Assembly (NCBI GenBank): GCA_032717465.1
Contig: CM064666.1
Location: 5,496,028-5,560,027 of the forward strand
Reading direction: 5' to 3'
Source of the DNA: Coenobita brevimanus
Lineage: Eukaryota > Arthropoda > Malacostraca > Decapoda > Coenobitidae
Length of the DNA: 64,000 bases
Below the pieces are notes generated by a model, which made no database searches, was not told the origin of the DNA, and saw only the letters and a program-made list of their open reading frames with translations. The translations under genes were made by a program, and so were the position numbers. This document shows, one piece after another, positions 1 to 10,512 of the stretch (position 1 is the stretch's first letter; the number at the start of each line of letters is the position of its first letter).

Positions 1-889
1 TGACAAAATATCACTCAGTGACACAAGCATTGTGAGACAAGTTAATTATTTGACATCGAACGACATTATCATGATTTTTATAAATAGAGGATTTATTTCC
101 ACATATTGAATGGTATCTTTATATAATAGATGCAACCAAAACAATACAAACATAATGCCAAAATCAAAATAATACCTCAAAAATCATTTTAATAAAATGA
201 TACGACCGAGATATAGAACAGAACAAATACAAAATAAGACAAACAAAAATTATGCAACCAAAAAAGTTGTAGTCATTAACATATATCTTTAAAATATGCA
301 AGCGAAAAACATACAACACAAAAAAACAAAAATTAAAATAAAAGAAAATTTGGCATTAAAAACATTATCCATCATCCAAACCTGTATTGCTTCATCAGGA
401 ACGCTGGGACCCTGGGGTAGGTTACTTTTTCCAATCAAAGAACGAAGGAACATTTACTCGCCCATTAGCAATAAACACTAACCATCTCAAAAATATAAAC
501 CCTTATAACCAAATTCGGCCAGAGCACTTTAACTTACTACACCACACTTCATCTGCTTGGTTTTACAGTTACCACCCAGTGTAGTATGTGCTTTTCTGGA
601 GTAAAATACCTTAATCTCTCTCTGTAGAGTCATTTGAAGGCAGCAAAACATCAAGTGAACAGATGGTGGGAACTTCACCTACCCCACTTGAAAATGTTAA
701 ACAACAAATGGAAAAAGTATCAGAATGTCTGCTCTTTTCACTGAGCATACTGTCAGTCTGGTCAATTCCCATTCGTTGTCTTCTACAACCTGTTTCGCTT
801 AATAATTTGGAGGGAAGGAAAGGGAAAGAACATTATTATCAAGGAGATATTTCAAACTGACATGGTCCTTCTCCATCTAAACTAGGACA
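1..889. other. AT-rich non-coding stretch, nothing recognised
   Basis: A+T-rich sequence with short chance reading frames only. I see no domain, splice-bounded exon, terminal repeat or tandem array. Confidence 0.5.
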
Positions 890-1700
890 TGAACCCGTGC
901 TCGGCTGTTCCTTCTTGGGGTGGTGTGTCCATCTGTTATCCCATGAATCTATTTTCACCCCAAGTACCCATGTGTCTCCATTTGACCAACTTTCCCCATG
1001 GGCCTCTTATCCCCCTTGGACCTCTTGTCCCCACGAACTTACCTCACCATGGAACTATTTCTCCCATGATCCTTTTTTTTATCCCTTATGTATAGTTCTC
1101 CCTCTGAACCTATTTCCTCCAATGACATTTTTTTTCATTCTTCGGCCTATTTTCTTCACTGATCTAATTTTGTCCCGTCATGAAACACAGAGTTCTCACA
1201 TGATCCTTTTTTTTTTATCTCATGGTTGTATTTCCTTTGTGGACCTTTTCTACCCACTAATCTTAAGTTTCCACTTGGTCCCATTTCTCCAAGCCCATAT
1301 TTTCTCATTACCCAATATCCCATGAACTTACTTTCACCATGGACCTATTTCTCCCATGGTCCCTTTTTATCTCTTAAGGCTACTTTTCCATCTGGACCTA
1401 ATTCCACCCAGGAACTTACTTTCCCTTTGGACCTTTTTCTGCCAGTGGGCTTACTGTACACAATAACCTATTTTCCATCAAATGACTTACTTTCTCCCAT
1501 AGACCAATTTTCTCCAAGGACCTGCTTTCCCTCTTTGGACCTATTTTCCCCATGGACCTAATTTCTTCCCATTATGAAACACCACATTCTCACATGGACC
1601 TGCTTTCTTGCATGGTTTTATTTCCTGAACTTTTTTCTACCCACTGGTCTTGTTTCCACCTGTGCCCATTCACCCAGGCACATTTTCCAATAGGAACCTC
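890..1700. repeat. Degenerate minisatellite built on CCATGGACCTATTT
   Basis: Imperfect copies of a roughly 20-25 bp unit resembling 'cccatggacctatttctcc' recur throughout, with variants such as 'ccatgaacttactttcacc'. The strand is T/C-rich, so stop codons are rare and Pro/Phe/Leu-rich frames stay open by composition, not by coding. The motif reappears at about 2224-2330 after a different repeat, so the two blocks probably derive from one array that was interrupted. Confidence 0.7.
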
Positions 1701-2215
1701 AAGCCTATGTCCCACTGTCAGGAACTTTCCAACGACATGCCACGATCTTCATGTCTTCGTGTGTCGCCGCATGTCGTTATGAGTAACGTGGCATGACTTA
1801 GCGATGACGTAGTGCCGACGCAGAGAATTTGGTCATTCTTCGCAGGTCAGTTTTTGGAATGTTCAAAAATTCTCGGCATGGCCGCCGACAAGGAAGAGCA
1901 CGTGACATGTCGTGACAGTAACATCATTTGTCTTAGCTGTGACTTAGCGTGTCTTAGCTTGTCGTGGTGATGTCTTGGCGTGACATGGAATCAAAGTGAC
2001 CGTTATTTTTTAACTAAGGGATGATCGCAGTGTGTCGTCAGGATAACCTGACGTTTCTGTAGGGTGTCGTGGGATGTCGTAGCAATGTCTTTGTGGGTCT
2101 TAGCACTAACGTGATCGTGTCGTGCAATGGCCATTTAAGCCTACCGTTTGAGGCATGATCGTGGCAGTTCACCAAGATCATACCTCAAAGGTAAGATCGT
2201 AGTGAACGGGGCCGT
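1701..2215. repeat. Second degenerate array of TGTCGT / GACTTAGCGTG words
   Basis: Short words such as 'tgtcgtg', 'gacttagcg', 'gtgacatg' and 'gtcttagc' recur at irregular spacing, giving a G/T-rich strand unlike the C/T-rich arrays on either side. No reading frame is convincing. It looks like a strongly diverged tandem repeat; the unit length cannot be fixed by eye. Confidence 0.5.
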
Positions 2216-2223
2216 TCTCGAAG

Positions 2224-2330
2224 ATGAACTTGAATATGGGACACGGGCTTAATTTTTCCACTTGGACCTATTCCAACCATGGACGTCTTTACTCCAATGG
2301 ACCTTTTTTCCCTCAGCCATCCTCTCACCC
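2224..2330. repeat. Second block of the CCATGGACC minisatellite
   Basis: It contains 'cacttggacctattccaaccatgg' type units like those at 890-1700 and lies beyond the TGTCGT-rich block. Confidence 0.5.
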
Positions 2331-2389
2331 AGCAATTCAGACATCTACCCACTCATCTGGTGTGGTAAATCTGTATCTTGTCATATCCT

Positions 2390-2815
2390 CTGGGAAGTCA
2401 TGCATCACTCCACCCAAACACCCTTCAATAAAGCCTATGCACCCACCCTCCCACGAAGCCCACACACCCACAAACCCCACCCACCCATCCTCTCTACCCA
2501 CCTACCCATCCATCCCATGCAAGCCACTCTACCTGCACAACCATACATGTCACCCTATATGTCCAACCCACCTACTCAGCGTACCATTCCTGTCCATTTT
2601 GCCACCCTTCCCACCCAACCTTCTCTAACTACCCAACTCCCACCCCAGCCACGCACCCCTCCTACTCAGCTCATCCAACCCCCCCCCCTCTGCCTACCCT
2701 GTCAGTCCACCTACCCACTCTATCCACCTAACCTACCCACCTTGTCCTCACTTCCAACTCCCCACTCACCCACCCGACCCATCATTTCACGAACCTACTC
2801 ACCTGACCACCAAGC
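2390..2815. repeat. C-rich ACCC/CACCTACCC minisatellite
   Basis: Dense imperfect copies of 'cccacctaccca' and 'ccacccaacc' make a nearly G-free strand. The open Pro/Thr-rich frames here are a composition effect and I do not call a protein. Confidence 0.6.
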
Positions 2816-2842
2816 TTAGAAAACTAATAGGATGTCCCGCAG

Positions 2843-2845
<3 letters not shown>

Positions 2846-2883
<38 letters not shown>
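2846..2883. repeat. (AC)n microsatellite
   Basis: Uninterrupted AC dinucleotide repeat. Confidence 0.98.
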
Positions 2884-2885
<2 letters not shown>

Positions 2886-3077
2886 AAGCTTTCATAGCAC
2901 TGATGTATCTTCTCACTACATATTTGCAGATAGTTATTTTGCAGGGGTAATTGATACTGGAATACAAGTGGGGTAAGCACAGGCAAATGAGTAATGATCA
3001 TTAATATGTACTGGATATGAGGCTAGTCTAGCCACTGGTTAACTGATAGATCTGGTGAAATATGCTAATCGGGCTCG

Positions 3078-3079
<2 letters not shown>

Positions 3080-3127
<48 letters not shown>
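3080..3127. repeat. (CA)n microsatellite
   Basis: Uninterrupted CA dinucleotide repeat about 50 bp upstream of the SLC5 exon's splice acceptor. Confidence 0.98.
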
Positions 3128-3128
<1 letters not shown>

Positions 3129-3179
3129 GGAATAATTTACAACTGTATATACAACATATGGTGTATATTTTTTTCACAG

Positions 3180-3368
3180 TACCTGGAACTAAGGTATGGG
3201 TCCAGGGCTCTGAGACTGCTGGCTATGTTTACCGTGGTGGTGAAGTCGGTGATGCTGATGGGGATGACCCTATACGCACCCTCAGTGGCCCTCACTACCC
3301 TCACCAACATCTCCACCACCAACTCCATCATCATACTGGCCACCATCTGTGCCGCCTACACCACTCTG
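3180..3368 (+). CDS. Internal exon of an SLC5-family sodium-coupled solute transporter (SMCT/SMVT-like)
   Basis: The exon is 63 codons in phase 0, bounded by a pyrimidine-rich tract ending CAG (acceptor, 3177-3179) and GTCAGT (donor, from 3369). Translation begins YLELRYGSRALRLL and ends ATICAAYTTL. This fits the SLC5 block that starts 'YLE.RFG...LR', runs through a membrane segment containing a 'LYAP..AL' motif, and ends 'YTTLGG' (family knowledge: monocarboxylate and multivitamin cotransporters). The GG would come from the next exon. Two hydrophobic stretches are visible, about residues 15-33 and 47-60. SLC5 proteins are plasma-membrane Na+-driven carriers of organic anions or vitamins; the substrate cannot be told from one exon. 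Frame after 3368 loses similarity, supporting the donor. I found no other exon of this gene in the window, so its introns must be long. Confidence 0.75.
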
Positions 3369-4542
3369 GTCAGTCTTCTTCCTGACTTTGTTCTAATGGA
3401 CTACACTGCCATATTATTAAAGCTTAAATGGCTAAGGGAAAGGCAAGATCCAGGTTTCTGATGATACTCTCTTCAGCAAGTGATGATAAAACGTGCATGA
3501 TTTCTGTCTTATGCACCTAAGTGAACTTTGAAGCGTGGGATGGAGTCTCACCAAATCTAGTTACTGCAGGTACCCCATAAATGAACATCAAAAATTAGTG
3601 GTTTGTCGGTGCCTTTGGTATCTCAGCATTAAGACTTTGCTCGGTTGTTTGTTCATTTAAGGAAAGGAATATATGCCGCAGCTTTAACCAGCAACTCTAT
3701 TTGCTAACTGCTGCGCTTAACTGTTCACGGGAACAAAGACTTATTCATTGATTGACCATGTCGTCATTAGTCGCCTGCTTTAAGGCAGCAGAAATCTGAA
3801 CTCGTACAGTAATATATCAGTTTTCATAAGATTTATTAGGCGAAATAAAGCTGTGTAAATTGCTTCTACAGTAATGCGTCAGTCTCCGTATGGGTTCTTA
3901 GCAGAAATATAATCTTGTAAACAACAATTTAGTGTTAGACGTTATATTTCTGCCATCAGAAAAAAATGAAGATATAGATGGATTTGGTCATGGCAGGCTA
4001 CTTTTACCTCAAACTCTTGTCTGCAGACTCTACACGGAAAGGGATTAGCCGGTGGGCTGCATCAGGGGGGGCTGTATAGTCAATTGAGCAACCAGTTTAA
4101 AATTTATTATGTACGTCATCTTCTTGGAAGTGGCAGGGTACAACTAACCATTCAATATACTGTATTTTTCACTTAGTTATTGTGGTCGGGATTCTCCCAG
4201 TTAGCGGGCAACTCCTGTCAAAGACTGCGTGAGTTGCCAGTTAGTCCAGTAAACCATAAATTGCTTATGAAAATTAATTTAATCTTCACTCACATTTCTA
4301 AGTCTATGTCGCTCTTCAGTTCGATTTTGACATGAAGAACGTTTTTATTTTTCTAGATAAGTTTGAGACATCCTCGGGTGTTAACGCCAAGAAAAATGGA
4401 TCAGGAAGTAAATGGATTTCGTTCATAGTAGCTACCGTTTCAATGTTTCTGTGCTCAACTTTGCCAGTAGTGATGAGCCAATAAGTGGCCTAATATCCCA
4501 GAAAAATGCGTTGCCCTGCTCCTGCAAGAAATTTCATGGTAT

Positions 4543-4581
<39 letters not shown>

Positions 4582-5825
4582 TAGTTCAGATAAGTCACAG
4601 TCCTGGGCTGAGCTTCCAACAGTTTTTACCACACACTTTTCTCAGTACTCAAACCAGCATCGCATAACCAATAACAGTAATGACATCACTACAATGTACA
4701 TCGATATATTCCGTTTTAAAAATTGCCAATATATGCTTCAAATATTCGTTCACATGTACTGTATATTTACATATCTGTGTGCATCCGTGCAAATAATACG
4801 TACAAATTATATGCAACGGGCAAATTATATGTATGTGTGTACTGCACATGTGAGTAAATATGTTGTGCAGTTTCTGGCATGGGAAACAGACGGCATATAA
4901 ACGGGAGAGTGAAGGTGTATCAGAGCGAGTGGTGGCCAGGGTCATTGGTCTTCCCATTTGACACATCACTACACTGACATCACATTCCTCACCACATTCA
5001 ACTACCATCATGATATGTGCTGATTGTTGGAAGAAGACTGGAACTTGCTCGCAGTGGTCATTTGACTCTTCAGTAACTCTGTAAATGTAGTCTTACAGGT
5101 CAGATTTATTGAAGTAATGGTTACACTGAAGGTCTGATATATGTACTGAACCATTGGTTTGCACATAACTGGCGCCGAACATGGTGCATGATAACGGAAT
5201 TGTGCGATAACGAATACACAAAACCTGTGAGATTTATCCTAACTGAAACCAGGCACCCTGAGTGCAAGGCCAAAAAATCCATTTGACGACAATGTAGAGC
5301 CACCTAATACACACATACAGTTATGGTAAGTATAGAAGCACACAGAGGCATAGTTAGGTTAAGAGACATTGATTACAAGGGCGCAATGAGAGAGACTGTT
5401 TATTCTGTTACTGGGTACATGTACTATATATCACTGAACCGTCGACCAGCAATTAGCAATGCATCTAACTGTAGGGTCGTTGAGGTAAGTTTACTGTAGT
5501 TTAAGCTGCAGGAAGACTTTACCAGCTCACCATTATGATAAAGGTTTGCTTTCCGTATTTTCTGATTATTATTATGACGGTAAACGATTGTCACAATGGT
5601 GGGAAACTATGTTTAAAATTTCCAGTGGCGCCAAAGAGATGAACGACTACTTGTGGGGTGCCAAAGATAGGAGGCCATCTTAGAATGCATTTCTGCCACG
5701 AAATTACCCAGATTTTTCCAAACCTACCTAAATTTTTTTGTAACAACGCAACCTAATGTATTTCCTACCATATAATGCATATTCCTTTTTTTAATTTGCT
5801 TTTAAAAAAAGTTGTGGTTTGGGAT
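3369..5825. other. Probable intron or intergenic sequence, no gene seen
   Basis: No recognisable protein similarity or transposon terminus. It includes a poly(T) run at 4544-4578. If the SLC5 exon is functional, the start of this stretch is its downstream intron. Confidence 0.5.
4544..4578. repeat. Poly(T) homopolymer
   Basis: Run of 35 T. On the minus strand this could be the poly(A) tail of a retroposed sequence, but I see no recognisable body attached. Confidence 0.9.
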
Positions 5826-6101
5826 AGGCATATGGACAATAGTAGTAGTAGTAATTGTTGTTCCCTAGGCAATCTGGGTGAACAAACCCGAGTCCCGAAG
5901 GAAGGCCACGGCCGAAACCGGGCTTTCCCACAGAGCTCTCGAGGAGCGTGTGTTGTGTTGTTGGTGCAGGCGATTGTGTGCAGTGCAGTCTTCCATTATG
6001 TGATTAATAGTATGGGGTGCTGTGTTGCATCCTTGACAGGCATCTGAGATGGAGTAATCTAGCCTCTACTGATAACTCAAGAAAGCTGGATGATGCCCAC
6101 C

Positions 6102-6725
6102 TCAGCCTGGCCAGGTGGACTCTGTCCTCGCGAGGGAGGTAGGATTCAGAAGGGTGGATATCAGTAGGCCGTGCATGCAGCTGCGTGTTGTCTTTGAGCG
6201 ACTGAATTGAGCGGCGAGTAATCTGAGCACGGATATGCTTCTGGAAGCTGGTTTGAGGCGGGCGAGGGGTGAGAGATGACAGTATTTGTGTATGATATCG
6301 TGTGCTGGGTGTTGTTTTGATGTTCCTTTGTGTGTGTGTGGATGTGCTACCATGTAGTGTAGTGGATGGTGTGGGTTTGTTGAGGCTGCGGCTAGAATTT
6401 GTGTGCTTCTCACGTCCAGATGATCCTTGACTTTGAGGACTTTGGATTCTCGGTGCAGGTGGTCTGTGGGTGTAGTAACTGTACAGCCAGTGATTATTTT
6501 TAGGGACTTGTTCTGTATGATCTGTAAGGTGTTGTAGTGTGTTTCAGCAAGGTTGGAAGCCCTAGCAGGGTTTGCATAGTTCATTACTGAATGTACATAC
6601 TGTTTGTATAGTATGGTGCTTGTTTCTTTATTGTGTCCGAATGCTATATGGGCAAATGACCTTAGGGCCTTGAGTCTTGGTGTTAATCTATTTATAATGT
6701 TTGTGATGTGGTGATTAAATGACAC
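6102..6725 (-). pseudogene. LINE reverse transcriptase, thumb and C-terminal part
   Basis: Continues the RT frame at 6806-7645. It has thumb-type sequence (RLKALRSFAHIAFGHNKET, then YKQYVHSVMNYANPARAS) matching the 'LY+..V+S+++Y.....' block after the palm in Jockey-type LINEs. The 207-residue frame ends short of the C-terminal Cys/His cluster, which lies further on at about 5930-5980. Degraded; not expected to be functional. Confidence 0.65.
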
Positions 6726-6805
6726 TGATGTATTGTATGTTACACCAAGGATTGTGTGTGTGTGTGGGTAGGGGAGTGATGTTTATGGTGAGGTGCGGAA
6801 TGTGA

Positions 6806-7645
6806 CTATGTTCTGCTGTCTACAGTGTGAGCAGGGTCACTGTAGATTTGGCTGGGGCTATTGTGAGTCTGTTTGTGGTGAACTATTCGTGTAGTGCGTT
6901 CGGTAAGGTTGGAAGATATGTGCGGCTGTGTTTGAGTTGTGGTGCGTACATGTGTTATGTCATCTGCTTTGGAAGCTGTGTGTATTTGTGGAGAGTGAGG
7001 TGTGGGTATGTCGTGCGTGTATAGGTTATAGGATATAGGGGATAAAACAGATCCTTCAGGGATGCTGTTTGTGAAGTTTCTGATGTTTGATGACTGACTG
7101 GCAAATGTTACACGTGCACATCTGCCTGCGAAATAGATTGCCAGCGATATTTTTGTGTTATTGTGCATGTTTGTGTTGAATAGATTGTTTGTGAGGTTGT
7201 GGCGTGGGACGGGATTAAAAGCTTTGTTAATGTCTAGTGTCACCAACAGTTTTCTATGTGGAGGCCTAGCTGAATTGAAGCCTTCAAAAACTCTTTGTGT
7301 AAGGTCTGTAAAAAGAGTGTTTGTGGAGTGTTGCGGTCTAAAACTATGTTGCGATGGGGCTAGAGGGATGTGAGATGTTACTGACTGTAATACCAGTCGT
7401 TCAGTGACGTTGGAGGGGGTGCAGAGGAGTGTGATGGGCGGTGTGAGAAAGGTAACGTGGGGTCTTTGTCGGGTTTGGGGATAGTGATGATAGTACCATG
7501 CTTTTGGATGTTGGGTATTATGTTGCTGGCGTAGCTGTAGTTTGATATGTTGGTTGAGATGACTGGTGTGAAGGCCATTAACAATCAGCAAATTACTTGA
7601 TGGCCTTGCTGATTTTCTAAAAACATATTTCAATATTGCAGACAT
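6806..7645 (-). pseudogene. LINE reverse transcriptase, palm region, broken
   Basis: Frame with RT palm motifs. LDINKAFNPV matches the 'LDISKAFDTV' catalytic block with the usual D-to-N change at the second acidic site, and SIPEGSVLSPI matches 'GVPQGSVLSP'. The YADD motif has become KADD. The finger region (IPNIQKHGTIITIPKP) lies in another frame at 7378-7584, so a frameshift occurred near 7430. It is followed on the same strand by the thumb/C-terminal fragment at 6102-6725. The lost acidic residues and shifted frame mean it cannot encode active enzyme. Confidence 0.7.
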
Positions 7646-7650
7646 AGACG

Positions 7651-8035
7651 AATGTTTATTGTCATAAATACACTTAAATTATGCACCCTGTGGGCTAGAT
7701 ATGCACACACTTGAAGGATCGAATGATTGCATCACACAAAGCACTTGGGAAAAATGTAAGCACAAAACAATTGATCGCACGTAAGGAGGCGGTGAAAGAT
7801 TTGTGTGTGTATGTTCCTGTATTTACACTTTAAAAAATTACATGTAAAACTATAAATAATATAATTCAAAAATATTTTCCCTACCTAACATGACCTATTT
7901 TATGATATTTTGGCATGTTTGGTTGCTATCAATGGCTAACTTAGGTTAGATTAGACTAGGTTATGGTTAAGTAAAATTAGACTGCATTAGGTTAGATCAG
8001 GTTTGGCTTGGTAAAGTTTAGTTTGATTTTGTATG
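7651..8035. other. AT-rich spacer between LINE remnants
   Basis: No domain. It contains short repeated 'ttaggttag' words at about 7940-8010. Nothing else is visible. Confidence 0.4.
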
Positions 8036-8311
8036 TTTTTTTTTTTCTTTATGTTAGAAGGAAGAAAATAAATGCTAGGAGTGCCTAAGACTGTTCCCTC
8101 CAAATTAAAATAAAATCAAGATAACAAAGAGCCCAATTCAATATCTCTTCACTTCGAAGTGCCTGGACACACTGCGTTCGAAAGACTGGAGGTCACAGGC
8201 CATAGGAAATATAGACAAAGGAAGACAGTTCCAGACTTTATCTGTTCAGCACATGAACGACTGGGAGTACTGGTTAACACTTGCATTAGAGCATTGGACA
8301 GAGCAGGGATG
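8036..8311 (-). mobile_element. Family-P LINE copy 2, detached 3' end
   Basis: Matches the 3' terminal ~270 bp of the family-P LINE at 13197-13469 ('gcctggacacactgcgttcgaaagactgg' region). It stops at 'gatgagagttt', exactly where copy 2 resumes at 10513 ('tgctgccag'). I read it as one element split by insertion of copy 1. Confidence 0.75.
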
Positions 8312-10512
8312 AGAGTTTATTTTTAATGAAAGGAAGAAGAAACCAAAGGCCAGGAGCCCGGAAACAGTTCCTTCCAAGGAAAAAACAAAAAAATAATATA
8401 AAAGACAGCCAAATACACGAACGTTCATTTCGAGATGCCTGGAAACACTACGTCTGAAAGACTGGAGATCATAGGAAGTTAGAAATATAGACAGAGGGAG
8501 ACAGTTCCAGAACTGACTCGTTGCATAATTGAAGGACTGGGAGTAACAGTTAACTCCTGCATTTGAGAGTTGGACAAAAATGGGATAAGAGTGTTGCTAG
8601 ACGGGTCCCACGCGCCCGTCACAGAGGTGGAGGGACGCAAGCAGACAGTTCAGAGGAGGTGTGACCACTGAAGTAGCGATAGAAAAGAGATAAAGATGCA
8701 ACTGTGTGGCGAAGAGACAGAAGTTGAAGGGGGTCAGGAACAGGAGGAGGGTTAATGAGATGAAAGCCTTTGATTCTACCCTGTTGAAAAAAGCTGTATG
8801 TGGGGAGCCTTGCTACACACGAGAGTTGTACTCAACACACGGGTGAATAAAACCCGTGTATAAAGTCAATAACTGTGCAAGGGTAAAGAAGGTATGGAGT
8901 AGGCTTAGCACACCTAATCTCTTGGTGGCAGATTTTACAAGAGATGTAATATGGTCTTTCCAATATAAGTCCCGAGAGAATGAAACCCAAAGTATGTTTA
9001 AGGATGATGCAGGATTAAGCTGGATATTATTAAACATTTGTGGGTCCTCCTGTGGAAGACTGTGTCGGGTTGATAGGTGTAAAAACTGAGTTTTTGATGC
9101 ATTAAAAAATTAAGATTATTTTTACCCCAGTCAGAGATACAAGCCAGCAAAGGGGGATGGTCAGGAACTAGTCCCGAAGGCTGATGAAACGGCAGCTCCA
9201 ACTCTCTCTGTCATCAGCTTTCCATCCACCTTGGGAGTACTGCCCTGCTCGACTGGTGCTACAGTCTACTCCTCTTTGTTGTTGAAGTAACCGTTTAGAT
9301 GGACGTTGCGAGAACCGAATGGAAAGGTGACGGTTGGAATCATCAGCGTATGTGTGGATAGTATTACATGTACAGCTTAGAAGGTCATTAATGCATAAAA
9401 GGAAGAGGTTTGATGATAGAACAGAGCTCTGAGGAACACCACTGCTGTTAGATCAAGGAGAAGAACGATGGCCGTCTACAACAGCAGCTATAGAACGACC
9501 AGAAAGGAACTGTTATATGAAGGCACAGAGAGAACGATAGAAACCGTAAGAGGGCATTTTGGAAATTAGATATATGCCAGACTCGATCGAAAGCCTCTGA
9601 GATGTCAAGTGCAATAGCAGAGCTTTCGCCAAAGTCGCGAAAGGAGGATGAACAGGAGTTTCAAGGGTATGTGAGAAGATCGCCAGTGGAGCGTCCTTGT
9701 CGGAAATCATATGACGATCAGAAAGAAGGATATGATAGAAAAGATGCTTTAAAATAATATTTTTCTGTTAAGAATAAACTTGAAAACTTCTGAGACACAG
9801 GATATTAAGGCAATTGAACGATAGTTGGAGGGTTGGCAATAAGTCACCCTTCTTTGGTACTTGCTGAATGAGAGCAATTTTCCAGCAAGAAGGAAAGGTA
9901 CAAGTTGACAGACAAAGGCGAAAGAGTTACCTAGGCAGGGTGTAAGCACAGAAGCACAGTTCTTGATGACAACAGGAGGGACCCCATCAGGCCCATATGT
10001 CTTGTTAGTACTGTATTGAGGCCAGTGATGGCAGAAAATACATCAGTTGAAGAAACTTTAATGTCAGCTATAAGGAAGTCAGAGGAGGGAAGTGATGAAG
10101 AACAGCACCGGAATCGTCTAAGGCGGAATTGGAGAAAGTCTGAGCAAATAGATCGGCTTTATCAGTAGAAGAAATAGCTACAGAGCCCTCAGAGTAGAAA
10201 AGAGAAGGGAAGGATGATGAGGTAAAGTTGTTGGAAAGGTTTTTGGCAAGGTGCCGGAAGGAGCAGGAAGAATTCGAGTTGGAGAGTTGAGAGCATTTTG
10301 TACAGATGAAATTATTTTTAGCAGCGAAAAAAACAGACTTGGCACGATTTCGGCCAGAAACTTAAAAAGGATGTGATTCAGGGGTGGGTTGGTCCTTGTT
10401 CCTTTTATAGGCCTTGTCCTAGTTGTGGACAGCATTAGAACAAGCGTGATTAAACCAAGGCTTTCTTGCATTAGTCAGAGGATATGAGAAAAGAATGTAT
10501 GCATCCATGCCC
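8312..10512 (-). mobile_element. Family-P LINE copy 1, 5'-truncated, nested in copy 2
   Basis: Collinear with 13197-15303 of the better-preserved copy. It begins with the same 3' end ('aggaagaagaaaccaaaggcc'), runs through thumb, palm and the linker upstream of RT, and stops mid-element at 'gaaagaataacc'. Decayed coding pieces include 8813-9037 (thumb), 9749-9949 (fingers) and 10178-10471 (endonuclease-RT linker). Many frameshifts are present. It is itself interrupted at 9147-9262. Its position explains why copy 2 is in two parts. Confidence 0.8.
9147..9262 (-). mobile_element. Short 3' tail of the 16.4-kb-type LINE inserted in family-P copy 1
   Basis: About 116 bp from 'cagcaaagggggatggtcag' to 'ctgctcgactggtgctac' is nearly identical to 16378-16495, the 3' terminus of the LINE at 16378-17920. 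It replaces a few dozen bases of family-P sequence corresponding to about 14028-14060. It is best read as a dead-on-arrival, extremely 5'-truncated insertion. Confidence 0.75.

Larger units (their letters stand above)
5840..7650 (-). mobile_element. Decayed Jockey/I-superfamily LINE, RT to C-terminal zinc motif
   Basis: Minus-strand non-LTR retrotransposon remnant. Reading from 7645 downwards it gives RT motifs (LVTLDINKAF, then IPEGSVLSPI, then a decayed YADD box reading KADDIT), thumb and C-terminal sequence, and near 5980-5930 a cysteine-histidine cluster of the form CQGC...HTINHIMEDC. Such clusters close the ORF2 of many Jockey/I-type LINEs. It ends next to a short (AGT)n tract at 5841-5853 that may be its 3' tail. 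No endonuclease is seen, so it is probably 5'-truncated. Confidence 0.7.

Noticed and set aside
897..1782. Long Pro/Phe/Leu-rich open frames in overlapping registers
   Set aside because: They arise from the T/C-rich minisatellite, which lacks stop codons on this strand. No domain, splice context or conservation signal is visible.
2224..2819. 185- and 134-codon Pro/Thr/His-rich frames
   Set aside because: Two frames of the same ACCC-rich repeat are open at once, as expected from composition.
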